Shown piece by piece: positions 6,791 to 12,813 of a stretch of DNA of 13,235 bases. A program made the position numbers and the translations under genes. The notes below the pieces were generated by a model, which ran no database searches, was not told where the DNA came from, and saw nothing but the letters and a program-made list of their open reading frames with translations. The stretch is from UMGS1124 sp045613165 (GTDB lineage Bacteria > Bacillota_I > Bacilli_A > RF39 > UBA660): positions 1 through 13,235 of the forward strand of contig JAZLAK010000020.1 in assembly GCA_045613165.1 (NCBI GenBank), written 5' to 3'. Positions within the stretch are counted from its first letter, which is position 1, and each line of letters begins with the position of its first letter.

Positions 6791-9607
6791 CTATTTTATT
6801 ATAATGGTTTCAGTTTTTTCAATACCGTTATATTTAACTTTTATAGAACATGTTGTTGATGATTCGGAACAATTTTTAGTAATAGTTGCTTGATTTGTTA
6901 TATCATTACCATTTTTATCTAATACTCTAACTAGTGTTCCAGCATTTAATAAACTATTATATTCATTTAGTGTCATTTCTTTTTGTGTAAGTTTTATTGT
7001 AAAATCAGTTGTTGTACTAGGTGGAGTAGTTCCAGTAGGTGTTATTAAAATACTAGTTCCTGTACTTTCACAAGCTTTATAATTTGTATAAGTCGATTTT
7101 ATAGTTATTTCAGCATTTGCTGTAATTAAACCTCCGTATGTATAATTTGTTTCTGTAGTAGTAGCTATATAATTACCATTAATATATATTGAGTAAGCTA
7201 CAGTACCAATCATAATATTATTATATTCTATACGTTGATTTAAATATTTATCTCCCCAATATTTATATACATTGTTTGCAAAATAGTCTGTTAAGAAATT
7301 TTTATCTATTGCTTTTGGAGTAGGGATACCTTTCCAAGTAATTGTTATACTATTAGTTGTTTCAGTATAATTTAAGTCAGTTGGATTATCTAATTGTGCA
7401 AATCTTATTGATGTATCGCTAGGTACTGTTCCTTTTTTAAAATATTCAGTAGAACGTAAATCTTCAGGAGTTGCTGTACTAGGTAATTCTAGTGGGTCAG
7501 TTTCTAATTCAATTTCAGTTTGAACTACTGTTGTAGGTTTTTTCCAATTAGCACCTGAAGTTAAAAGTTTTGAACTAAGTATTTTTGTTATTGCTTTTCT
7601 TTGAGAAGAGCCTTCATTTTGTGTTAAATAATAATCTTTTGATACTAGATTTTCATAACCATACCATAGAGATATGCATAAGTCAGGAGAATATGTTATT
7701 TGCCATGAATCTCCAACTATACTTCCTTTTATACCATTTGCTTTCTTAGCTGCTGAACTAACTGTTGATGTACCTGTTTTACTAGCTACATCTGTTCCTC
7801 CTGGTTTACTAGCTGAAACAGCCCCGCTATCTACTGCGTATTTTAGCATCATATTAATCATATAAGCTGTTGATTCACTCATTGCTTTAGTTTTTTTAGG
7901 TTTTACTGTATAAGTTTCGCCAGAATTTGTATATTCTAATTTTGTGAAACTATATGGTTCAATATAAGTTCCGCCTCTTGCAAAAGTTGCATAAGCAGCA
8001 GCCATTTGAAGTGGGTTAACTCCATCGAAACCACCAATACTATGTGATTCATTTATAAAATCATTTTCATAAGCAGGTTTTATATTTAAGTTTGTTACAA
8101 ATTCTTTTATTTGTTTTTGATTTAATTGTTGGAATGCATATAGAGCAGGGATGTTTCTACTTTGTGCTAGAGCAGTTTTTGCAGTCATAATTCCTTTAAA
8201 ACCGTTATCCCAGTTTTTGATACTTCCGCCACCACTATATTTAAATGTATCATCTACAACTGTTTGTCCTGTAGACCAATTTAAATATTCAATAGCAGGA
8301 CCGTAATCAAATATTGGTTTTGCGGTACTTCCTGGATGTCTTTTAATACTTGTCGCATAATTTAAACTACGTTCTGTTTTTTTATTTCTACCAGCACCAA
8401 TAGCTGCGATAGAACCATCTTTAACATCTATTACTGTCATAGCTGCTTGAACTTTTTCATTTTTCCATTTGTATGTGTTATATATATCTTCTATTACATC
8501 TTGTTTTGTAGGATCTAATGTTGTATATATTGTCATTGAAGTAGTTGCTGGATCGTTGCCAGTTCTATCGATAATTTCCATAACGACTGTATCAACAAAT
8601 CCTTGATATTTATTTACTGATTTACTGTTTGAATTTAATGTGGATTCTAATGGAATACTTTTTGCTAAATCACGTTGTTGTTCAGTAATGTATCCATGTC
8701 TACACATTAAGTTTAATACTATATTTCTTCTATTTTCTGCTTTAGTAGGATATTTATAAGGATCGAATGCATCAGGTGCTTGGAATAAACCAGCAATAGT
8801 AGCAGCTTCTACTAGTGATAATTCATCAACACTTTTATTGAAATAAATTTGACTAGCTTGTTCAACGCCATATGAACCGCTTCCTAAATAAGGAATATTT
8901 ACATAAAACTCTATAATTTGTTCTTTAGTATAAGATTTTTCTACTTTGAATACTGACATATAGATGTCTGTAAATTTTCTTATAATACCTTGAATACCAC
9001 CCGATACTGTACTAGTATAAGCATTTTTGACAACTTGCATTGTTAGGGTAGAACCACCACCTGCGTCGCTTCTTCCCATTAATTGTCCAATAACTGCTTT
9101 TGTAAATCTTGCTAAGTCAACACCATTATGTTGGAAATATCTAGAATCTTCAGTTGCAACTATTGCATCGACTAATACTTGAGGCAATTCTTCATAATTA
9201 ACTAATTCTCTGTTTTCTGTGCCCAGTCTTGCAAATTCATTACCATTTTTATCTAGAAGAACACTTGCTTCTTTACTATATAAGTTTGAGGTATCAAATT
9301 TAGGTGAATTTATAATTACATATAAAGTAAATATAATTCCTATTGTTAAACAAAATATTAAGAATAACATAAATATAATTAGTAGTTTTTGTCCTAAACC
9401 GCCTTTTTTATATTTTAGTTTTAATTGATCAGCTTCATATTTTGCAATACGTGCATTATTCTTTATTTTTGCTTTAGTTTTTTTTGTTCCGGTATATTTG
9501 TATACGTTTGTTAATTCTAAGTTTTGTTTCTCTAATCTTTCTATTTCTTTTTGAACCTTAGTTTTTTTAGGCTCTTTAGTTTTTTTTGTATAAGTTGTCT
9601 TTTTCAT
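6791..9607 (-). CDS. ponA: Class A penicillin-binding protein (PBP1a/PonA type)
   Basis: This bifunctional enzyme polymerises glycan strands from lipid II and cross-links peptides outside the membrane. The 938-residue protein starts with about 70 lysine-rich residues predicted to form a cytoplasmic coiled coil. One membrane anchor follows at about 75-100. The GT51 glycosyltransferase domain has catalytic Glu153 in ATEDSRYFQHNG, GGGSTLTMQ at 183-191, and LGSGSYGVEQAS. The transpeptidase has Ser427-TAK (HPGSTAK), SRN at 483-485 and KTGT at 610-613. Beyond about 735 come a fibronectin-III-like region, a Thr/Pro-rich linker at 856-868 and a final beta-rich module with Cys913 and Cys920. The tail is long but related Firmicute PBPs also carry Fn3 tails. 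The RBS AAGGAGGA overlaps the recU stop; the genes are 9 bases apart, the recU-ponA order seen in Bacillus. Confidence 0.95.
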   Translation of the reverse strand: MKKTTYTKKTKEPKKTKVQKEIERLEKQNLELTNVYKYTGTKKTKAKIKNNARIAKYEADQLKLKYKKGGLGQKLLIIFMLFLIFCLTIGIIFTLYVIINSPKFDTSNLYSKEASVLLDKNGNEFARLGTENRELVNYEELPQVLVDAIVATEDSRYFQHNGVDLARFTKAVIGQLMGRSDAGGGSTLTMQVVKNAYTSTVSGGIQGIIRKFTDIYMSVFKVEKSYTKEQIIEFYVNIPYLGSGSYGVEQASQIYFNKSVDELSLVEAATIAGLFQAPDAFDPYKYPTKAENRRNIVLNLMCRHGYITEQQRDLAKSIPLESTLNSNSKSVNKYQGFVDTVVMEIIDRTGNDPATTSMTIYTTLDPTKQDVIEDIYNTYKWKNEKVQAAMTVIDVKDGSIAAIGAGRNKKTERSLNYATSIKRHPGSTAKPIFDYGPAIEYLNWSTGQTVVDDTFKYSGGGSIKNWDNGFKGIMTAKTALAQSRNIPALYAFQQLNQKQIKEFVTNLNIKPAYENDFINESHSIGGFDGVNPLQMAAAYATFARGGTYIEPYSFTKLEYTNSGETYTVKPKKTKAMSESTAYMINMMLKYAVDSGAVSASKPGGTDVASKTGTSTVSSAAKKANGIKGSIVGDSWQITYSPDLCISLWYGYENLVSKDYYLTQNEGSSQRKAITKILSSKLLTSGANWKKPTTVVQTEIELETDPLELPSTATPEDLRSTEYFKKGTVPSDTSIRFAQLDNPTDLNYTETTNSITITWKGIPTPKAIDKNFLTDYFANNVYKYWGDKYLNQRIEYNNIMIGTVAYSIYINGNYIATTTETNYTYGGLITANAEITIKSTYTNYKACESTGTSILITPTGTTPPSTTTDFTIKLTQKEMTLNEYNSLLNAGTLVRVLDKNGNDITNQATITKNCSESSTTCSIKVKYNGIEKTETIIIK

Positions 9608-9616
9608 ATATCCTCC

Positions 9617-10162
9617 TTAAAAATATATTTCATTAATAACTTTTATGTAATCTAAAGCAGGTGTTATTCCTTCTTTTATTATTTTCCCATTTTCTTTGAT
9701 AAATTCATATGGAATACTTTTTCTATCATTTTTTTCTATAAAGTTTAATATTATGTTTCCATCTAATAGATAATATAGATTATTCATCTTTATTATTAAA
9801 AAACTTATACCACCATGCTCAATAACTCTTTTCATATGTAAAAGTTGATGTTCGTGAATATTGGATAAAGGAAATGATGTTTTATTTAATGTTTCTTTAG
9901 CATCAAAATCTAAATATTTTCCTTTATATATTCCGTTATAATCTAGAGTAGAAGGTGTTTTATAATATCCTTCTAATATTTTATTTTTTTTATAATCAAC
10001 TTGACATACTAAGATAGGGGTTGGTTTTTTATATATTATTGCTATATCATTCTCTATATAATATTCATTGGTTTGATTAATTAAATTTTCTAGTTTCATA
10101 CCTCGGTTTTTATGAGATATATTTCTTTTATATTCTTTCTTTATACAACCTGGATATAACAC
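9617..10162 (-). CDS. recU: Holliday junction resolvase RecU
   Basis: RecU cleaves four-way junctions in recombination and chromosome segregation in Firmicutes. The 181-residue protein has NRGMKLE at 19-25, YKKPTPI at 44-50, STLDYNGIYKG at 71-81, DFDAKET at 85-91, then SFPL..IHEHQ and RKSIPY, closing with PALDYIKVIN. Predicted active-site residues are Asp74, Asp87 and Lys89. Asp87 stands where Bacillus subtilis RecU has Glu101, a conservative change within the (D/E)xK nuclease motif. GTG at 10160-10162 is chosen as start because AAGGTGG (10168-10174) lies five bases upstream and the protein then begins MLYPG, like MIRYPNG in B. subtilis. Upstream GTGs at 10169-10171 and 10166-10168 would overlap that RBS. 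It forms an operon with ponA. Confidence 0.93.
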   Translation of the reverse strand: MLYPGCIKKEYKRNISHKNRGMKLENLINQTNEYYIENDIAIIYKKPTPILVCQVDYKKNKILEGYYKTPSTLDYNGIYKGKYLDFDAKETLNKTSFPLSNIHEHQLLHMKRVIEHGGISFLIIKMNNLYYLLDGNIILNFIEKNDRKSIPYEFIKENGKIIKEGITPALDYIKVINEIYF

Positions 10163-10200
10163 ATACACCACCTTCTATAATTATATAATAAAGAAGTGAC

Positions 10201-10227
10201 AAATTCTATAAATTTGATAGAAATTTG
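10201..10227. repeat. Imperfect inverted repeat between recU and engB
   Basis: AAATTCTAT (10201-10209) is mirrored by ATAGAAATTT (10217-10226) with one extra base, in the divergent intergenic region. It could be an operator acting on either gene; AT richness makes chance possible. Confidence 0.3.
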
Positions 10228-10266
10228 CATTATTTTACATTATTTTATATAATTATATTGGGTGAA
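10225..10266 (+). promoter_or_regulatory. engB promoter and RBS
   Basis: TTGCAT (10225-10230) and a consensus TATAAT (10248-10253) are separated by exactly 17 bases. Transcription would begin near 10260, just before GGTGAA at 10261-10266, which is the RBS for the ATG at 10274. The -35 end and spacer hold a perfect 10-bp tandem duplication, CATTATTTTA at 10228-10237 and 10238-10247. Confidence 0.7.
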
Positions 10267-10273
10267 GAAATTT

Positions 10274-10864
10274 ATGAAGATAGATTCGTCTGAACTAACA
10301 CATATTGCAGTTAGAACAAGTCAATATCCAACTGATTTAAAAAGTGAGTTTTTACTAGTTGGTAAAAGTAATGTAGGTAAGAGTAGTTTTATAAATACAA
10401 TTTTATGTAGAAAGAACTTTGCTCGTACTAGTAGTAAGCCTGGTAAGACTCAAACATTAAACTTTTATTTAGTTAATGATAATTTTTATTTGGTAGATGT
10501 ACCTGGGTATGGATATGCTAATGTTTCTAAATCACAACAAAAGAAGTTTGGATTAATGATAGAAGAATATTTAACAACAAGAAAAAATATGAAATTAGTT
10601 TTTATGTTAATAGATTTTAGACATAAACCTGGTGAAAATGATATTCTTATGTATGATTATTTAAAATATTATAATCTACCTGTATGTATTATTGCGACTA
10701 AGTATGATAAAGTTAAATCTAGTATGAGAGATAAACAAGAAAAAATAGTTCGTGATACTTTAAAAATTAAAGAAGAAGATAGTTTAGTATTATTCTCTAG
10801 TATAACTAAAAAAGGTAGAGAAGAAGTATATAGACAAATTGTAGACAAACTAAATGAAAATTAG
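10274..10864 (+). CDS. engB: Ribosome biogenesis GTPase EngB (YsxC/YihA)
   Basis: This essential TRAFAC GTPase works in 50S subunit assembly. The 196-residue protein has G1 GKSNVGKS at 30-37, the family signature ARTSSKPGKTQTLNFY at 50-65 with G2, G3 DVPGYGYA at 75-82, G4 TKYD at 142-145 and G5 FSS at 174-176. ATG 10274 is chosen because GGTGAA lies seven bases upstream and MKIDSSELTHIAV aligns with the MKVTKSEIVISAV opening of B. subtilis YsxC. An in-frame GTG at 10262 would sit inside the RBS. It is divergent from recU and heads a plus-strand group with the HAD and pilin genes. Assignment is firm. Confidence 0.96.
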   Translation: MKIDSSELTHIAVRTSQYPTDLKSEFLLVGKSNVGKSSFINTILCRKNFARTSSKPGKTQTLNFYLVNDNFYLVDVPGYGYANVSKSQQKKFGLMIEEYLTTRKNMKLVFMLIDFRHKPGENDILMYDYLKYYNLPVCIIATKYDKVKSSMRDKQEKIVRDTLKIKEEDSLVLFSSITKKGREEVYRQIVDKLNEN

Positions 10865-10910
10865 TTTGTTTTTTCTTTGTAATTATATTATAGTTATAAT
10901 AGGTGATAGA

Positions 10911-11462
10911 ATGAATATAGGGGTAGATATAGACGATACAATTACAAATACTTATGAAACCTTATTGACTATCATTTCTATGAAGTATGGTTTAAATCAT
11001 AAAAAATTAATTAGTATGAATTTAGGTTATGAAGAAATAGAAAATAATTTAGATAATTATGATTTATATAAAAAAGATTTATTTGCTGTTATGGCTAAAT
11101 CAGTTACTTTAAAAGAAAATGTAGTTGAAGTATTAAAGAAGTTAAAGAGTGAAGGAAATAAAATTATTTTAATAACTGCTAGGAATTATAAAGAGTATGA
11201 CAATCCATACAAAGTAACTTTGGAGTTTTTAGCAAAAAATAATATTCCGTATGATGAGTTATTTGTAAACGTTTATGAAAAAGGAAATTTTTGTAAAGAA
11301 AAAAATATAGATATTTTTATAGATGATAATGTAAGAAATTGTAATTCTGTTAATGATGTTGGCATTAGAACAGTACAATTTGATACTAGTTTTACACCAA
11401 AAGTTGAAGGTGTTGAACATGTATCTTCTTGGAATGAATTTTATGAGTTATTACATAAGTAG
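10911..11462 (+). CDS. HAD-superfamily 5'(3')-deoxyribonucleotidase-like protein
   Basis: Probably a cytosolic phosphatase of the 5' nucleotidase NT5C type (YqfW-like), removing phosphate from (deoxy)nucleotides; the substrate is inferred from the family only. The 183-residue protein has motif I DIDDT at 6-10 (nucleophile Asp6, acid Asp8), motif II ITAR at 88-91, a later Lys-rich stretch, and motif IV IDDN at 137-140. The start is ATG 10911 because GGTGAT (10902-10907) lies three bases upstream and the protein then begins MNIGVDIDDT, as HAD enzymes do. A longer frame from 10854 would overlap engB and add a hydrophobic stretch without an RBS. It is probably co-transcribed with engB and the pilin gene that begins 11 bases after its stop. 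Confidence 0.88.
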   Translation: MNIGVDIDDTITNTYETLLTIISMKYGLNHKKLISMNLGYEEIENNLDNYDLYKKDLFAVMAKSVTLKENVVEVLKKLKSEGNKIILITARNYKEYDNPYKVTLEFLAKNNIPYDELFVNVYEKGNFCKEKNIDIFIDDNVRNCNSVNDVGIRTVQFDTSFTPKVEGVEHVSSWNEFYELLHK

Positions 11463-11473
11463 GAGCTGATAAT

Positions 11474-11959
11474 ATGAAAAATAATAAAGGTTTTACATTA
11501 GTAGAAATTATTTCAGTTATAGTTTTATTAGGAATAGTTGTTGGTATAACTGTACCGAGTGTTATGACTGCTAGTACTAATGTTAAGAAAAAAACATTGC
11601 AAACCAAAGTCGATAATATTGAGGAAGCAGCAGTTTTATATGGACAAAATAATAGACATTTAATTAGTTATGAAATAAAAAGTACATATAGTAAAACAAC
11701 TTATAAATATTGTTTTAAAAGTGGAACTTTAATTAATGATTGTTATTATTATAAAAATGGTTCTAATTTAAAAATTACGGTTAAAACTTTAAGGGATTCA
11801 GGTTACATTAGAAATGATGATGGAATTAGTGATATAAAGAATTCGGTTGATGATAGTCAATCACTTTTAGATTGTAATATACAAATATATAAAAAATATG
11901 GAAAAATATATGCTGTATATGATAAAGACACTAACAAAACAAAATGTTGGTATAATTAG
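11474..11959 (+). CDS. Type IV prepilin-like protein, first of a tandem pair
   Basis: The N terminus is a class III (prepilin) signal: MKNNKG, then FTLVEIISVIVLLGIVVG, with cleavage expected after Gly6, Phe7 as N-methylated residue and Glu11 at position +5. A long hydrophobic helix continues to about residue 30. The 161-residue protein has a polar C-terminal domain with Cys80, Cys90, Cys134 and Cys158 that could form two disulfides. It closely resembles the next gene in the region KKxLxTKxxxIExAxVLxGQxN. No prepilin peptidase, ATPase or platform gene is in the window, so pilus, pseudopilus and competence roles cannot be told apart. AGGAG at 11461-11465 is the RBS and overlaps the preceding stop. 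Confidence 0.85.
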   Translation: MKNNKGFTLVEIISVIVLLGIVVGITVPSVMTASTNVKKKTLQTKVDNIEEAAVLYGQNNRHLISYEIKSTYSKTTYKYCFKSGTLINDCYYYKNGSNLKITVKTLRDSGYIRNDDGISDIKNSVDDSQSLLDCNIQIYKKYGKIYAVYDKDTNKTKCWYN

Positions 11960-11967
11960 GTGAATTT

Positions 11968-12387
11968 ATGATAAAAAATAATAAAGGTTTAACTTTAGTT
12001 GAATTATTAGCTGTTATAGTATTAATTTCTCTTTTGCTTGGTTTAGGTATACCTGGTATTAATCGTATAAGAGAAAATATGAATAAGAAAGCTTTAAATA
12101 CAAAAATTAATTTAATTGAGCAAGCCGGAGTGTTATGGGGTCAAGATAATAAAACAATGTTGCAATCTAATAATAATTGTAAGGATAAAGATAATAATAC
12201 TATAAAGTGTTATAAAGTGAAAATAGAACAACTTATAGAAGATGATTGTTTAGATAGTGAAGATTATAATACTATTATTTATAGGAATCCTATGAATGAT
12301 GAAAACTTAAAAGATAAGTGTGTTTATGTATATAAAAAAAATAATAGAGTATATGCTTATTTTTCACTTTTAAATGATTGTATTTGA
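11968..12387 (+). CDS. Type IV prepilin-like protein, second of a tandem pair
   Basis: The 139-residue protein begins MIKNNKG, then LTLVELLAVIVLISLLLGLG: a prepilin signal with cleavage after Gly7, Leu8 at +1 (Phe is more usual) and Glu12 at +5. It is a paralogue of the preceding gene, sharing the N-terminal helix and the KKALNTKINLIEQAGVLWGQ region. Cysteines are at 71, 81, 94, 118 and 138. The first pair has the same C-x9-C spacing as in the first pilin, and the YKKNNRVYAYF stretch matches YKKYGKIYAVY there. The stop is TGA, showing that TGA is not Trp here. The gap to the first pilin is 8 bases, with GGTGAA (11959-11964) as RBS. Confidence 0.85.
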   Translation: MIKNNKGLTLVELLAVIVLISLLLGLGIPGINRIRENMNKKALNTKINLIEQAGVLWGQDNKTMLQSNNNCKDKDNNTIKCYKVKIEQLIEDDCLDSEDYNTIIYRNPMNDENLKDKCVYVYKKNNRVYAYFSLLNDCI

Positions 12388-12389
12388 TT

Positions 12390-12433
12390 TTTATTTAGAA
12401 GTTAAAATTAGGTTGAAGGTTATTCTAAATAAA
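12390..12433 (+). other. 11-bp inverted repeat after the pilin operon
   Basis: TTTATTTAGAA (12390-12400) is perfectly mirrored by TTCTAAATAAA (12423-12433) around a 22-base loop, starting two bases after the stop of the second pilin. There is no T run after it, so it is not a canonical terminator. It may be an RNA-stabilising or processing hairpin. Confidence 0.45.
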
Positions 12434-12456
12434 TATAATATCATTGATTAAAAAAA

Positions 12457-12470
12457 TGTTATATATAACA
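12457..12470. repeat. 14-bp perfect palindrome
   Basis: TGTTATATATAACA reads the same on both strands and lies just after the candidate promoter of the RNA unit. Operator-like placement, but AT-only palindromes arise easily here. Confidence 0.35.
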
Positions 12471-12629
12471 GAACAAAATTAGTTTTTGAAAGAAATTCAG
12501 TTGATAAAAGTAGAGCGGTTAAGGTTTAGATAATTACGTTATTTTTAATAGCAATATATCAATTACAAAATAAGAACGCTGATAGGGGATGTTCTAGTAC
12601 AATTGTTAGATTGGCATTCTAATAAAAAT

Positions 12630-12660
12630 AAAAAAAGTATTGAATAAAATACTTTTTTTT
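12630..12660 (+). terminator. Intrinsic terminator in the 3' intergenic region
   Basis: A 12-bp stem (12630-12641 with 12648-12659) around a six-base loop is flanked by an A run before and a T run after, so it could work in both directions. It ends the candidate RNA unit and insulates the surface gene at 12814. Confidence 0.8.
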
Positions 12661-12676
12661 GATACTATTTATATAG

Positions 12677-12692
12677 AGTAGTAAAGACTACT
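12677..12692 (+). other. Small hairpin upstream of the surface gene
   Basis: AGTAGT (12677-12682) pairs with ACTACT (12687-12692) around an AAAG loop. There is no T tract, so it is unlikely to be a terminator. Role unknown. Confidence 0.3.
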
Positions 12693-12720
12693 TGAGAATT
12701 CTATTTATGAAAAAATTAAT

Positions 12721-12784
12721 AAATTATATAATCGACCTTCGTCTCTCGAATCAGTCGGGGGGGGGGTTAATAATTATATAATTT
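12721..12784. promoter_or_regulatory. Poly-G tract and GC-rich hairpin inside a 12-bp inverted repeat
   Basis: AAATTATATAAT (12721-12732) is perfectly inverted as ATTATATAATTT (12773-12784). Between them CGAC (12733-12736) pairs with GTCG (12754-12757), enclosing TTCG-tctct-CGAA (12738-12750). Ten consecutive G follow at 12757-12766. Both outer arms contain TATAAT; the second (12777-12782) lies about 31 bases before the ATG at 12814. If it is a -10, the G run falls in the promoter spacer. Slippage of G runs in promoters is a known phase-variation mechanism. Poly-G is also a known sequencing artefact. Confidence 0.5.
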
Positions 12785-12813
12785 TTTTGTATGTAAAAAG
12801 GAGGAAATATTTC

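Larger units (their letters stand above)
12413..12660 (+). ncRNA. Candidate small RNA gene, family unknown
   Basis: TTGAAG (12413-12418) and TATAAT (12434-12439), 15 bases apart, form a weak promoter. The unit ends at the terminator at 12630-12660. The predicted RNA of about 210 bases has no convincing open frame. It contains patches richer in G and C than nearby spacers, near 12511-12533 and 12574-12616. It can form a stem TTGATA/TATCAA (12501-12506 with 12557-12562) and a local AGAAC/GTTCT hairpin. I do not recognise a known riboswitch, 6S, SRP or tmRNA signature. It may instead be an untranslated leader or a decayed gene. Confidence 0.3.

Noticed and set aside
7674..9428. Plus-strand open frames opposite ponA (7674-7865 and 9219-9428)
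   Set aside because: They lie opposite conserved PBP sequence and have antisense-type composition; no RBS.
10163..10171. Upstream GTG starts for recU
   Set aside because: They overlap the AAGGTGG ribosome binding site; the GTG at 10160-10162 has correct spacing and matches the family N terminus.
10854..10910. Longer start for the HAD protein, giving a hydrophobic N terminus
   Set aside because: It overlaps engB, lacks an RBS, and the family motif DIDDT should lie near the N terminus; GGTGAT three bases before ATG 10911 decides it.
11392..11607. Minus-strand open frame of 71 codons across the nucleotidase-pilin junction
   Set aside because: It is antisense to the nucleotidase 3' end and the pilin signal region, with no supporting start signal.
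12385..12387. Possibility of a mycoplasma-type code with TGA as Trp
   Set aside because: All Trp codons seen in conserved genes are TGG, no conserved frame needs TGA read-through, and this TGA fits as the pilin stop.
12398..12426. Resemblance to a tracrRNA core (GTTAAAAT.AGG...GTTAT)
   Set aside because: The nexus hairpin cannot form from GGTTGAAGGTT, there is no repeat array or cas gene in the window, and a short AT-rich match is expected by chance.
12388..12813. Search for a decayed gene in the 426-base gap
   Set aside because: No frame gives a recognisable protein segment; only hairpins, a candidate RNA, a terminator and the poly-G element could be supported.
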